DNA of 64,000 nucleotides from Clostridiales bacterium (GCA_029007785.1 JAQXIM010000102.1:1-64000), one strand, 5' to 3'; numbered from the stretch's first letter, positions 25,946 through 34,528 are shown. Notes: a model not told the origin generated them from the letters alone. Translations and numbers: made by a program.

Positions 25946-26463
25946 GTACATGGTGTATATTTTTTCAGATTCTGGGAGTCGTTTTTGTTCTGGCGGCAGG
26001 ATTATGCCAGAAAAAGAACGGGATTCTTTTTCTGACTTTCTGTGCCAATGTCTGCAGCGTTCTTGTCATGTTTCTGGCAGGAAGATATGATGGGGTGGCT
26101 GCGACCGTCGTATGTACGTTGAGGGCATTTTTGTTTTTGTTCCGCGATCGGGCGAAGAGCAACTGGATTTACTGGATCAGTACAGGTGCACATCTGATTG
26201 TGGGAGTTTTGGCATGGCAGTCGCCTATGAGTCTGCTGATTATTCTGGCTCCCATGGTGATTTGTACGGTAAACTGGTTTGGTAATGTGGAAACCATCAA
26301 ATGGGGCACGATAGTGTCTGATTGCTGTTGGGCTGTTTTTGATTTTTCCTGCGGTGTATATATTGAAGGGATGAGAGATCTGGCAGAGACCTGCGCCAAT
26401 GTGATTGGTCTTTGGAAAAGCCGTCAGAGCAGAGGGAAAAGAAAAGGGCGTCAGTCGGGATGA
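25942..26463 (+). CDS. YgjV family membrane protein
   Basis: A 173-aa protein with five to six membrane helices, matching the YgjV (Imp-YgjV) family of unknown function: FQILGVVFVLAAGLCQKK, ICTVNWFGNVETIKWGTIVSDCCW. Translation apparently starts at TTG 25942, coupled to the stop of the deaminase gene (TTGA). The C-terminus is short and basic. The terminator hairpin overlaps its stop codon. Confidence 0.78.
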   Translation: MSTWCIFFQILGVVFVLAAGLCQKKNGILFLTFCANVCSVLVMFLAGRYDGVAATVVCTLRAFLFLFRDRAKSNWIYWISTGAHLIVGVLAWQSPMSLLIILAPMVICTVNWFGNVETIKWGTIVSDCCWAVFDFSCGVYIEGMRDLAETCANVIGLWKSRQSRGKRKGRQSG

Positions 26464-26482
26464 TCCGGCTGGCGCCTTTGTT
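26443..26482 (+). terminator. Terminator overlapping the end of the ygjV-like gene
   Basis: AAAGGGCGTCAGTCGG pairs with CCGGCTGGCGCCTTT around GATGAT; the 3' arm runs into TTTG. Confidence 0.7.
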
Positions 26483-26560
26483 CAAACTCTTTTTTCAAAT
26501 TCTTTTCCTGCATCTCGGATATAGGGAATCGGGAATAAAGAAGGGAGTTTTCCTGATTAA

Positions 26561-26603
26561 AATCGGGAAAAATTACTGATAATAATCGGGGAAAATTACT
26601 GAT
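26561..26603. repeat. Duplicated 20-bp segment at the trpS 3' end
   Basis: AATCGGGAAAAATTACTGAT (26561-26580) is repeated with one change at 26584-26603, where it contains the trpS stop and last codon. A small local duplication of the gene end. Confidence 0.8.
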
Positions 26604-27678
26604 ATTTTTTAGACTGCTCTGCAATCAGGGCAGCATCGTTGAAATAATCAATTTTCATAGCTTGTTTTACTTCGCTGAGAGTCTTGGCAGCAGCAGCTTC
26701 TGCCTTTTTGCTGCCTTCCCGGAGAATTCGATATACTTCAGGAATGTCTTTTTCAAACTCCTTTCTGCGGTTGCGGATAGGCTCCAGTTCTTCCTGAATT
26801 ACCTGATTCAGGAATTTTTTAACTTTTACGTCTCCAAGGCCGCCGCGGCTGTAATGATCTTTCATTTCCTGGAGACAGGAGTAATCCGGGCAGTAACGCT
26901 CAAAATGCTCATCACGGCAGAAAGCGTCAAGATAGATAAATACAGGATTTCCTTCCACCTGACCGGGATCCTGAACGCGAAGATGATTGGGATCGGTGAA
27001 CATACTCATGATCTTTTTCTTTACATCTTCCGGAGTATCGGAAAGGTAAATGCAGTTGCCGAGAGATTTGCTCATTTTCGCTTTGCCATCGATGCCGGGA
27101 AGGCGGAGACAGGCTTTGTTGTCAGGGAGAAGAACCGCGGGATCCACCAGAGTTTCTCCGTAAACAGAATTAAATTTATGAACAATTTCCTTGCACTGCT
27201 CCAGCATGGGAAGCTGATCTTCTCCGACGGGAACGGTGGTCGCCTTGAAGGCAGTAATATCAGCTGCCTGGCTGATGGGATAGGTAAAGAAACCAACCGG
27301 AATGCTGGCCTGGAAACCACGCATCTGGATCTCACTCTTAACGGTGGGATTTCTCTGCAGACGGGAAACGGTAACCAGATTCATGTAATAGAAGCTGAGC
27401 TCGGTCAGTTCCGGTATCTGAGACTGAATGAACAGGGTGGATTTGGCAGGATCCAGACCACAGGAAAGGTAGTCTAAAGCAACTTCGATAATGTTCTGAC
27501 GAACTTTTTCGGGATTGTCTGCATTATCAGTCAGTGCCTGAGCGTCAGCAATCATAATGTAAATCTCATCGAATTCACCGGAATTCTGCAGCTCAACTCT
27601 TCTTTTTAAAGAACCTACATAGTGGCCAACATGGAGTTTTCCGGTAGGCCGGTCACCAGTCAGGATAATTTTGCTCAT
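26596..27678 (-). CDS. trpS: Tryptophan-tRNA ligase
   Basis: A 360-aa class I aminoacyl-tRNA synthetase that charges tRNA-Trp. The HIGH-like motif is in [12 protein letters not shown] at about residues 12-23 and the KMSKS loop in [11 protein letters not shown] near residue 205. [13 protein letters not shown] and the C-terminal QSKKY ending are normal. It belongs to the longer clostridial type with an insertion, compared with about 330 aa in Bacillus. GAAGGAC-type ribosome site upstream. No T-box consensus was found in the leader. Confidence 0.96.
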   Translation of the reverse strand: MSKIILTGDRPTGKLHVGHYVGSLKRRVELQNSGEFDEIYIMIADAQALTDNADNPEKVRQNIIEVALDYLSCGLDPAKSTLFIQSQIPELTELSFYYMNLVTVSRLQRNPTVKSEIQMRGFQASIPVGFFTYPISQAADITAFKATTVPVGEDQLPMLEQCKEIVHKFNSVYGETLVDPAVLLPDNKACLRLPGIDGKAKMSKSLGNCIYLSDTPEDVKKKIMSMFTDPNHLRVQDPGQVEGNPVFIYLDAFCRDEHFERYCPDYSCLQEMKDHYSRGGLGDVKVKKFLNQVIQEELEPIRNRRKEFEKDIPEVYRILREGSKKAEAAAAKTLSEVKQAMKIDYFNDAALIAEQSKKYQ

Positions 27679-27857
27679 GGGTTTGTCCTTCTTTCATGTT
27701 GTGGTGTTAAAGGGAATTCATTTATCAGTTTGCATTGGTCGTCCTTCCCTCATATTTTGTATCCCCAGAGGAGAGAAACGGTTAATGTGTGAATAATTTT
27801 CTGTTTATTTACCCTTGTATTCTATTATTTTATCTGATTTTTCGAAAAAGGTCAATA

Positions 27858-27970
27858 AAGAACATGACTCCATTCCGCTGAAGGACATAGTTTCAAATAT
27901 GTAAGAACATGACTCCATTCCGCTGAAGGACATAGTTCCTAATCTGTAAGAATATGACTTCATTTCCATC
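27858..27970. repeat. 45-bp tandem repeat, about 2.5 copies
   Basis: Units start at 27858, 27903 and 27948 with the core AACATGACTCCATTCCGCTG; the first two are nearly identical over 35 bases and the third is partial. It lies in the 550-bp spacer between trpS and the 46-aa ORF, which otherwise shows only a possible promoter. Confidence 0.9.
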
Positions 27971-28046
27971 TATAGGGAAAGCATTTTGTATGAATGAAAA
28001 GAGGAGGATGGCAGCGAATCCGGGCGAATGATGCGGAAGAAATGCC

Positions 28047-28075
28047 TTGCACAATCAACTCGTTTATTATAATAT
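28047..28075 (+). promoter_or_regulatory. Possible promoter before the 46-aa ORF
   Basis: TTGCAC and TAATAT spaced by 17 bases, with about 150 nt of leader before the start at 28233. Confidence 0.4.
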
Positions 28076-28232
28076 AAATAGGCACGGAAACCGCCGGATT
28101 CATGAGGGGAGATTTTTTTGAATTCCTAAGACGGCATACTGTGAACAGGAACAGAATTTTTGCTTTGCCGATCCGCGATAATCATTTAATGATAGGGAAT
28201 TTCAGTCAAGGCATTACAAGGAGGAAAAGCAA

Positions 28233-28373
28233 ATGATTAATTTTGAAGAAGAATTAAGCAAATTCCGCCCCAGTAAGGAAGTGGAACAGGCAGAGGATGC
28301 CATTGTTAATATGAATTTGAAAGATATGACAGATATTATGCTGGAAATTTTAAAAGAAAAGGAGCAGCGGTAG
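28233..28373 (+). CDS. Small hypothetical protein, 46 aa
   Basis: A 46-aa acidic helical protein: begins MINFEEELSKFRPSKEVEQ, continues through AEDAIVNMNLKDM and ends KEKEQR. It has a textbook AAGGAGG site eight bases before the ATG and ends one base before the next gene's start, so it is a coupled leader gene of the zinc-ribbon/TPR protein. Codon use matches its neighbours. I do not recognise a characterised homologue. A functional link to the downstream protein is inferred from tight spacing. Confidence 0.75.
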   Translation: MINFEEELSKFRPSKEVEQAEDAIVNMNLKDMTDIMLEILKEKEQR

Positions 28374-28374
28374 A

Positions 28375-29925
28375 ATGATCTGTTACCAGTGTGGAAGTCA
28401 GCTGGGCTCGGGACATATATGTCTTCGCTGCGGCGCCGACGTGTCGATTTATCGAAAGATTGTTCGGGCCTCCAATGGATTTTATAATGCAGGCTTGGAG
28501 AAAGCACGTCTTCGTGATCTGACAGGTGCTGTGGAAGCATTAAGTAAAAGTCTGCAGCTAAACAAGAGGAATACCAATGCCAGAAATCTTCTGGGTTTGA
28601 TTTATTTTGAGATGGGAGAAGTGGTGGAGGCTCTTTGCCAGTGGGTTATCAGTAAGAACCTGCAGCCGGAAGATAATCTGGCAGATGAATATCTCCGTAT
28701 TCTCCAGGAAGATCGGAATAGTCTGGAAAGTATGAACCAGGCGATCAAGAAGTTTAATCAGGCTTTATATCAGGCTAAAAATGAAGGACGGGATCTGGCA
28801 ATCATTCAGCTGAAGCGGGTTCTGAAGCAGCACCCTCATTTGCTGAAGGCATATCAGCTGTTGGCACTGCTGTACATAGAGGACCAGGATTATTCCAGAG
28901 CAGGCCGACTGCTGAAGAAGGCTTTGAAGATTGACCAGGGCAACACCCTTTGCTTGAAATACAGCAAGATGATCCGCGGCAAGCTCAGCAAACCTGGAAA
29001 AGAAAGCCGGGATGAGATGCCCCCGTCCATTCTGGATCTGGAGGAAGCGGATACACCGGATGTGATTGCTCCAAGATCCCGGCAGAAATCAGAAAAAGTC
29101 AGATTGTTTCTTGCCGTATTGGCAGGTATGGCTATTGCCCTGTGTTTCTATCAGTTTGTTGTTCTTCGGACAATAAACCGGAATGCAAATCTTCAGGAAA
29201 ATCAGGAAATCGCCGCTTATGATAATAAATTGGCAGACAAGGAGCTGGAGATACAGACTCTGCAGTCTCAGGCAGATCAGATGGAGAAGGAACGGGATGA
29301 TCTGTCGGCGAAGCTGAACAGTTATCAGGGCGATAATGGAATCCTGACCCAGTATGATGCGCTGCTGGAGATTGTTGATATGTATATGCAGGAAGATAAA
29401 GATACTGACAAGCTGGCAGAAGAGTTCAATAAGCTTCAATCAGATTCGGTTCAGTCCCAGGCTTATCAGGATGTCTATGCTGCCATGAAACAGTATGTCA
29501 TGGTAGATCGGGTAGAAGAGGTGTTCCGTGAAGGTCAACAGCTGGTGGATACCGATTATTATACTCAGGCCATTCCTGTTTTTGAAAGATGTCTGGAGAT
29601 GAATCCTGATTTTGATAAAGCGATTTATTATTTAGGTGTTTGTTATGAGCATCGTCACGACATTGAGACAGCCAACACGTATTTCCAGCAGTTGGTAGAT
29701 AATTATCCCAACAGTGAGTATTACGATCAGGCTTTGTCCAGGGATGGAGTTTCCGAATATCCGGGACGTACACCTGGAACGGGCGAAGGCAATGAAAATC
29801 CTTTGGGTGGGGATAATAATCCCACGGGCGATAATCCGACAGGAGATGATTCCGATGGGGTCTTGCCGGAAGGAAATGATCCGGAAGGAGAAGAACCGGA
29901 CATGAACGATCCCGATGTTCAGTAA
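28375..29925 (+). CDS. Zinc-ribbon, TPR and coiled-coil membrane protein
   Basis: A 516-aa protein. Order of parts: an N-terminal zinc ribbon (CYQC at residues 3-6 and CLRC at 16-19), cytoplasmic TPR repeats up to about residue 205, a membrane segment at about 243-263 (LFLAVLAGMAIALCFYQF), an extracytoplasmic coiled coil at about 275-320, further TPR repeats (YYTQAIPVFERCLEMNPDFDKAIYYLGVCYE), and a disordered Gly/Asn/Asp/Pro-rich tail. Single-pass layout puts TPRs on both sides of the membrane, suggesting a scaffold. The gene sits directly after the 46-aa ORF and before the spoIIA operon, and ends before a terminator. Function unknown; a role in spore or envelope assembly would be speculation. 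Confidence 0.82.
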   Translation: MICYQCGSQLGSGHICLRCGADVSIYRKIVRASNGFYNAGLEKARLRDLTGAVEALSKSLQLNKRNTNARNLLGLIYFEMGEVVEALCQWVISKNLQPEDNLADEYLRILQEDRNSLESMNQAIKKFNQALYQAKNEGRDLAIIQLKRVLKQHPHLLKAYQLLALLYIEDQDYSRAGRLLKKALKIDQGNTLCLKYSKMIRGKLSKPGKESRDEMPPSILDLEEADTPDVIAPRSRQKSEKVRLFLAVLAGMAIALCFYQFVVLRTINRNANLQENQEIAAYDNKLADKELEIQTLQSQADQMEKERDDLSAKLNSYQGDNGILTQYDALLEIVDMYMQEDKDTDKLAEEFNKLQSDSVQSQAYQDVYAAMKQYVMVDRVEEVFREGQQLVDTDYYTQAIPVFERCLEMNPDFDKAIYYLGVCYEHRHDIETANTYFQQLVDNYPNSEYYDQALSRDGVSEYPGRTPGTGEGNENPLGGDNNPTGDNPTGDDSDGVLPEGNDPEGEEPDMNDPDVQ

Positions 29926-29984
29926 AACTTTTGGATCATGGGGTCAGGCCCATTTATCGGGTAACTCATAGAATATAGTAAGTA

Positions 29985-30036
29985 AAAGGCACACCAGAAG
30001 AAATGCGAAGACGTATTTCTTCTGGTGTGTCTTTTA
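29985..30036 (+). terminator. Terminator between the TPR gene and spoIIAA
   Basis: AAGGCACACCAGAAGAAAT pairs with ATTTCTTCTGGTGTGTCTT, followed by TTTATT. A long, near-perfect stem, so the spoIIA operon needs its own promoter; no clear sigma-H match was found. Confidence 0.88.
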
Positions 30037-30073
30037 TTACGATAATCCAGAGAAATATCAAGGAGGAATCAAA

Positions 30074-30442
30074 ATGCGTGGAATGTTATGGGAGAAGAGA
30101 GGGGATCGCTTGATTATCCATCTTCCGGAAGAATTGGATCATCATACCAGTCAGAAAATTGCACGAGAAACAGAAAGTCCGGGAAGAATGGCAGGGGTAC
30201 ATCGTATTGTTTTTGATTATACGAGGACTCAGTTTATGGATAGTGCCGGGGTGGGAACCATTTTGGGATATTACAAAAGAATGCAGAAAATCAATGGAGA
30301 TATTACGATTTACGGAGCCAGCCGGAGAGTACTTCGTCTTCTGGAGATAGCGGGAATACATAAGCTGGTTAAAATATATGATTCTGAGGCTGATGCCATA
30401 GGAGAAGATAAAAAGAATGCGCCCAGCGCAGAGAGGAGATAA
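30074..30442 (+). CDS. spoIIAA: Anti-sigma F factor antagonist SpoIIAA
   Basis: A 122-aa STAS-domain protein. Ser57 in FMDSAGVG is the residue phosphorylated by SpoIIAB; when dephosphorylated by SpoIIE it binds SpoIIAB and frees sigma F in the forespore. AAGGAGG lies ahead of the ATG. First gene of spoIIAA-spoIIAB-sigF. The tail after residue 108 is somewhat longer than in Bacillus. Confidence 0.96.
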   Translation: MRGMLWEKRGDRLIIHLPEELDHHTSQKIARETESPGRMAGVHRIVFDYTRTQFMDSAGVGTILGYYKRMQKINGDITIYGASRRVLRLLEIAGIHKLVKIYDSEADAIGEDKKNAPSAERR

Positions 30443-30444
30443 AA

Positions 30445-30906
30445 ATGGAAAAGAGAGACGAGAAAAAAGGTGAAAAAATGAGTTTGCTTCTGGAAAGCCG
30501 TTCCCAGAATGAGGCATTTGCCCGGGTGGTGGTCGGAGCCTTTATGGCCCGGCTGGATCCGACTTTGGAAGAAGTGGAAGATGTGAAGACAGCGGTTTCG
30601 GAAGCGGTTACCAATTGCATTATTCATGGATATCACAATCGACCGGGAGAGATTTCCATTGAGGCATCCATAGAAGGCCGCACGCTGACGGTAAAAATTG
30701 AGGATCATGGAGTGGGAATCGAAGACATTGAACAGGCAAGAGAACCTCTATTTACTACCCGGGCCGACAGCGGCAGATCCGGTATGGGATTTTGTTTTAT
30801 GGAAGCTTTTATGGATCAGGTGGATGTGGAATCCGAGTTGTGGAAGGGAACCACAGTAACCATGAAAAAAGAACTCAAGGAGCAGAGACGGAATGGAGTG
30901 GGATGA
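30445..30906 (+). CDS. spoIIAB: Anti-sigma F factor and kinase SpoIIAB
   Basis: A 153-aa GHKL-fold kinase that holds sigma F inactive and phosphorylates SpoIIAA. The N box reads VSEAVTNCIIHGY, the G1 box EDHGVGI, and the lid/G2 region GRSGMGFCFMEAF. The start at 30445 follows AGGAG; an internal ATG at 30478 (MSLLLESRSQN) is another possible start and matches the usual family beginning better. It overlaps sigF by 14 bases. Confidence 0.96.
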   Translation: MEKRDEKKGEKMSLLLESRSQNEAFARVVVGAFMARLDPTLEEVEDVKTAVSEAVTNCIIHGYHNRPGEISIEASIEGRTLTVKIEDHGVGIEDIEQAREPLFTTRADSGRSGMGFCFMEAFMDQVDVESELWKGTTVTMKKELKEQRRNGVG

Positions 30907-31624
30907 GAATCTGAGACTGCTGGCTGCATGGAATGAAGGCGACGAAACAGCCAGAGAGCGTCTTGTTCTATCCAATGCAGGACTGATCTGGAGTATTGTA
31001 CATCGTTTTCAAGGCAGAGGGTATGACAGGGAAGAACTCTTTCAGATAGGAAATATCGGTCTCCTGAAAGCCATTGATAAATTTGACTTTTCTTTTGATG
31101 TACGGTTTTCTACATACGCAGTGCCGATTATTACCGGCGAGATACGGCGTTTTCTCCGGGATGACGGGCCCATCAAGATCAGCCGCAGTTTAAAGGAACT
31201 GTCATGGAAAACACGGCAGGCAGAAGATAGATTGGGAAATCGTCTTGGTCGGGAGCCTACTCTGTTGGAACTGGCAGAAGAGCTTGGGATGGATGCCGAA
31301 GAGGTAGCAAGTGTTCTGGAAGTGTCACAGGATGTGGAATCCCTCAATCAGCCGGTTTATCAGAGTGACGGAAAAGAAATTCCGTTGATGGATCGGCTGG
31401 AAGAGCCAGAAAACGAGCAGGAAAAACTGCTGAACCACATGGTTCTGGATGATATTTTTACTCAGCTTAGTCCGGAAGAAAAACATCTTGTCTCTCTGCG
31501 TTACGTTCAGGGAAAAACACAGATGCAGGTGGCCGGAGAATTGGGAATGTCCCAGGTTCAGGTGTCACGATCGGAGAAACGGCTGCTTCAGAAAATCCGG
31601 AGAATCTGGACCATGGGTCAGTAA
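30893..31624 (+). CDS. sigF: RNA polymerase sigma-F factor
   Basis: A 243-aa sigma-70 family factor of the forespore. Region 2 is seen as YDREELFQIGNIGLLKAIDKFD and FSTYAVPIITGEIRRFLRDD, region 3 around GREPTLLELAEELG, and region 4 as the helix-turn-helix KTQMQVAGELGMSQVQVSR. Third gene of the spoIIA operon with AAGGAG ahead of the overlapping ATG. It is controlled post-translationally by SpoIIAA and SpoIIAB. Confidence 0.97.
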   Translation: MEWDENLRLLAAWNEGDETARERLVLSNAGLIWSIVHRFQGRGYDREELFQIGNIGLLKAIDKFDFSFDVRFSTYAVPIITGEIRRFLRDDGPIKISRSLKELSWKTRQAEDRLGNRLGREPTLLELAEELGMDAEEVASVLEVSQDVESLNQPVYQSDGKEIPLMDRLEEPENEQEKLLNHMVLDDIFTQLSPEEKHLVSLRYVQGKTQMQVAGELGMSQVQVSRSEKRLLQKIRRIWTMGQ

Positions 31625-31678
31625 AGATATAATGGTTGCTGTTCCTTTTTATTGGAATCCTTTTTCGTTTCTTTTAGC

Positions 31679-31719
31679 GGATAGATCTATGGAAATTTGA
31701 AAATATGGATAGATCTATG
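31679..31719 (+). promoter_or_regulatory. Two identical palindromes upstream of spoVAA
   Basis: GGATAGATCTATG occurs at 31679-31691 and 31707-31719; the core ATAGATCTAT is a perfect 10-bp palindrome, and the copies are 28 bp apart. It might be an operator pair for the spoVA genes, or a chance small duplication. Confidence 0.4.
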
Positions 31720-31759
31720 AAAATCCGGAAATAATGAAGGAAAGAAAGAGGAGGAGAAA

Positions 31760-32557
31760 ATGCAGAGAGTATTATATGTGAAACTGCCAAAAGTGGCAGC
31801 CGTAACAACTAAAGAAATCTGTCTGGGGCAGGTGGCAGAACTCTCCAGCCAGCCGCCGGGGGATTTGGTGAAATGGCAGAAACTGATTCTTCAAAAAGCA
31901 CCGGAAGGAGATAAAAGAAGGGTGGTATGGTCCGCTTTGGATATCCAGTCCCTGATTTATCGGGTGGATTCCCAGGTGGATATTCGCTTGATGGGGGAAG
32001 TCGATGTCGTTATAGACTGCCGACCTTATGCAGATCCGAAAGCATGGAAGAATCGTTTGAAAGCAGCTTTATCTGCCCTGGTTTCCTTTATTGGCGGAGC
32101 TTTTGCCATTATGACCTTTAACCAGGATGTTGAATTAACGGATATTTTTAAAAAAGTATATTTTGCCGTAACCGGTGAGATTTCTGTAGGAAAAGGCGTT
32201 CTGGAAGCCGGGTATTCCCTGGGGCTTTTTCTTGGCATGGTCATATTTTTTAATCATCTGGCCGGATGGAAGCTTACGGAAGACCCGACTCCCCTGGAAG
32301 TCCAGATGCGCCAGTATGAAAATGATGTGGATGAGGCCATTGTAGAATATGCAGGAAATCCTCCCCAGTCCATGGCAAAGGCGCAGAAAAATGGCTCGTC
32401 CCGATCCGGCAGTCATTCCCAATCGGCAAAACAATCATCCATGAGCAGTCCATCCAACGTGAATGGAGAGTCGGTATCTGGGAGTTCCTCCAATCAGACG
32501 GAATCTTCATCTGCGGAGAAAAAACAAGACAGGGATAAGGGAGGAGACAGAGGATGA
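31760..32557 (+). CDS. spoVAA: Stage V sporulation protein AA
   Basis: A 265-aa protein of the SpoVA complex, which moves dipicolinic acid across the inner spore membrane. The N-terminal half is soluble (VLYVKLPKVAAVTTKEICLGQVA, VDVVIDCRPYADPKAWKNRLK), two membrane segments follow at about 94-112 and 142-167, and DPTPLEVQMRQYENDVDEA is family-typical. The last 65 residues are Ser/Asn/Gln-rich and disordered, an extension beyond Bacillus SpoVAA. GAGGAG precedes the ATG. It overlaps spoVAB by four bases. Confidence 0.93.
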   Translation: MQRVLYVKLPKVAAVTTKEICLGQVAELSSQPPGDLVKWQKLILQKAPEGDKRRVVWSALDIQSLIYRVDSQVDIRLMGEVDVVIDCRPYADPKAWKNRLKAALSALVSFIGGAFAIMTFNQDVELTDIFKKVYFAVTGEISVGKGVLEAGYSLGLFLGMVIFFNHLAGWKLTEDPTPLEVQMRQYENDVDEAIVEYAGNPPQSMAKAQKNGSSRSGSHSQSAKQSSMSSPSNVNGESVSGSSSNQTESSSAEKKQDRDKGGDRG

Positions 32558-32961
32558 TCCGACAGATCTTGCTTGGAATTTTCGGAATCTTCTTTGGTTC
32601 TGCGACGGCTGCCGGTGTTTTTTCCTTTCTGATTGCCATTGGATTAATTCAGAGAATAGCAGACAAGACTCAAACGATTCCCTATATTAAATGGTATGAG
32701 ACAGCTTTTGTTTTTGGCGGAAGTCTTGGAAATGTGTTTTCCATTTATTCCTTTCCACTGGCCGGCGGTCCAGTGGCTGCAGCTATAATTGGAGTATGCT
32801 ATGGGATTTTTATTGGATGCTTAATTATGTCACTGGCAGAAACTTTGAATGTTCTTCCTGTATTTACAAGAAGAATCGGTATTCGAAGCGGCCTGCCCTG
32901 GATTGTGGCGGCATTTGCTGCCGGGAAAGCGATGGGTTCTTTCTTCTATTTCTTTGGGTGA
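32554..32961 (+). CDS. spoVAB: Stage V sporulation protein AB
   Basis: A 135-aa protein with four membrane helices, including FGSATAAGVFSFLIAIGLIQR and FPLAGGPVAAAIIGVCYGIF, which match SpoVAB. Works with the other SpoVA proteins in dipicolinate handling. Starts in an ATGA overlap with spoVAA behind GGGAGGAG. Confidence 0.93.
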   Translation: MIRQILLGIFGIFFGSATAAGVFSFLIAIGLIQRIADKTQTIPYIKWYETAFVFGGSLGNVFSIYSFPLAGGPVAAAIIGVCYGIFIGCLIMSLAETLNVLPVFTRRIGIRSGLPWIVAAFAAGKAMGSFFYFFG

Positions 32962-32988
32962 AGAAGCATGACTGGAGGCGAGAATGAT

Positions 32989-33438
32989 ATGAACGAAAAA
33001 GAATATAGTCAATATATCAAAGAGATGACTCCGACCAATAATGTCTGGTTGGATAGTTTCCGGGCATTTTTGGTAGGCGGTTCCATTTGTCTGGCAGGTC
33101 AGATTCTGATGAATCTTTATGGAAGCTGGGGAATGGAAAAGGAAGACGCTTCTGCCTGGATGCTGTTGACTTTAATTGGACTCAGCGTCTTGTTTACCGG
33201 TATGAATTGGTTTTCCAGACTGGCGAAATTCGGAGGGGCAGGTGCTCTTGTTCCCATTACTGGGTTTGCCAATTCAGTGGCAGCACCGGCCATTGAATTC
33301 AAGAAAGAGGGTCAGGTTTTTGGTATTGGCTGTAAAATATTCACCATTGCCGGACCGGTTATTCTGTATGGTGTATTCACAAGCTGGGTGCTGGGACTTG
33401 TATATTGGGTGTTGAAAATAATGGGAATTGTTGGTTAA
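32989..33438 (+). CDS. spoVAC: Stage V sporulation protein AC
   Basis: A 149-aa membrane protein. SFRAFLVGGSICLAGQILMNLYG and ALVPITGFANSVAAPAIEFKKEGQ are SpoVAC marks; in Bacillus it behaves as a mechanosensitive channel for dipicolinate release. The ATG at 32989 is ten bases behind GGAGG; an earlier in-frame ATG at 32968 lacks a site. The gene is full length, but its last part (33306-33389) is duplicated at 34620-34703 and the codons after the duplicated block differ from those of the copy. A terminator follows at once and spoVAD is not next. Confidence 0.93.
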   Translation: MNEKEYSQYIKEMTPTNNVWLDSFRAFLVGGSICLAGQILMNLYGSWGMEKEDASAWMLLTLIGLSVLFTGMNWFSRLAKFGGAGALVPITGFANSVAAPAIEFKKEGQVFGIGCKIFTIAGPVILYGVFTSWVLGLVYWVLKIMGIVG

Positions 33439-33516
33439 AACAGAGCAAAATCTACTCATAAAGAGGCAAAAACAGTCAGATTAAAAAATCAGACATTTAT
33501 GGATATAAGAGTTATT

Positions 33517-33549
33517 AAAGTGGGCGTTGTAAGGATGCTCACTTTTTTT
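33517..33549 (+). terminator. Terminator after spoVAC
   Basis: AAAGTGGGC pairs with GCTCACTTT around GTTGTAAGGAT, followed by TTTT. It closes the spoVA operon at AC. Confidence 0.75.
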
Positions 33550-33595
33550 AATAAAAGGATACCCAGAGATATTTACTTTTGCTCCGCAAAATCCA

Positions 33596-33616
33596 CCTCC
33601 CTTTACACAAGGGAGG
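33596..33616. other. Small hairpin CCTCCC/GGGAGG
   Basis: A 6-bp perfect stem with a nine-base loop, just before the terminator of the inserted gene. Possibly an insertion boundary structure. Confidence 0.3.
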
Positions 33617-33624
33617 CTTATGAA

Positions 33625-33655
33625 AAAGGCTTGACCAAACGGTCAAGCCTTTTAT
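33625..33655. terminator. Bidirectional terminator of the inserted gene
   Basis: AAAGGCTTGACC-AAAC-GGTCAAGCCTTT, a perfect 12-bp stem. On the minus strand a T5 run follows, directly behind the stop of the inserted gene; the plus strand also has TTTTAT. Confidence 0.88.
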
Positions 33656-33658
33656 GTA

Positions 33659-34528
33659 TTAAGTGGGTTCAGCTTTCAAACCAGTTATTTCTTCAATTAC
33701 GGAAAGTTCGTAGCAAGGAATGTAAATTCCCCACAAGTCGTTATTGTGTTCAAATTCTAAAATGTGATAACTATTACAGATAATACAACCATAGTTATCT
33801 TCACTTAACTTATGTTGTTTGTATATTCCTTTGTTGTATTCTTCGTCTTTATTCCACTCCAGAATGCGAATGGTTTTCTTTATGGATTTGATGCCTTTGA
33901 TTGCGGATAACGGAATAGCATACTTTCCTTCTAAATTTGCTAAATACAAGTTTTCTGAGTCTGCAAAAATATGAAAAATCGGATTGATATAAGGCGCAAT
34001 TTGCAGACCTTTTTCGCAAACTTTGATGTTTTCGCCCTTTACCTTATAAAAGAAGGATAAAATATTAATCTCTTTTGCATCCTGAGGAACTTTCAGATCG
34101 GTAAGAATGGCATCGCAGGTTTTATCTAATTGATTGAATACCTGTGAACTTTCTTCCGTTTCCAACACGTCCTTTTCTTTGCGTATACTTATAAGTTTAA
34201 GAAGTGCCCAAACCACCAAACAAGCACCACCAAGCCAAAATAGCCATGAGGCGTTTCGATATGCTTCGCTGAGGGTGGGGCCGTCTTCGCCGCCTAAAGC
34301 TTTTATTATGCCGATGACAACAAGGACTCCAACCGCTCCACATATCCAATGCCCAATTCGTATGGGAAGCGGTAGTTTGCTTTTTTCAATTGTTTCTTCA
34401 ACATTTTCTGAAGAAGATTCAAGAGATTGTGTTAGTGATAAATCCGGTTTTGCTACCACAAATTCTTCCCCATTCATTTGTTTGTTTTTCTTATTTGTTG
34501 TCAGGTCAATTCCTAAAAATGGCTTCAT
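33659..34528 (-). CDS. Hypothetical two-helix membrane protein, inserted cassette gene
   Basis: A 289-aa protein starting MKPFLGIDLTTNKKNKQMNGEEF. A cytoplasmic N-terminal part with an acidic stretch is followed by two membrane helices at about residues 60-80 and 95-115, then a soluble C-terminal domain of about 170 residues (SENLYLANLEGKYAIPLSAI; GCIICNSYHILEFEHNNDLWGIYIP) that may be PH-like in shape. Similar proteins seem common in gut Firmicutes, but no function is known to me. AGGAGGG lies before the ATG at 34528; the in-frame start at 34594 falls within the promoter. The gene is opposite in direction to its neighbours, appears AT-richer than they are, and has its own promoter and terminator between two copies of the spoVAC end, all pointing to acquisition. 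Confidence 0.72.
   Translation of the reverse strand: MKPFLGIDLTTNKKNKQMNGEEFVVAKPDLSLTQSLESSSENVEETIEKSKLPLPIRIGHWICGAVGVLVVIGIIKALGGEDGPTLSEAYRNASWLFWLGGACLVVWALLKLISIRKEKDVLETEESSQVFNQLDKTCDAILTDLKVPQDAKEINILSFFYKVKGENIKVCEKGLQIAPYINPIFHIFADSENLYLANLEGKYAIPLSAIKGIKSIKKTIRILEWNKDEEYNKGIYKQHKLSEDNYGCIICNSYHILEFEHNNDLWGIYIPCYELSVIEEITGLKAEPT

Noticed and set aside
27679-28000. T-box leader for trpS
   Set aside because: No AGGGTGGNACCGCG-like word or specifier layout on the minus strand.
33499-33783. A 94-codon plus-strand frame after spoVAC
   Set aside because: It runs through two terminator hairpins and into the minus-strand cassette gene.
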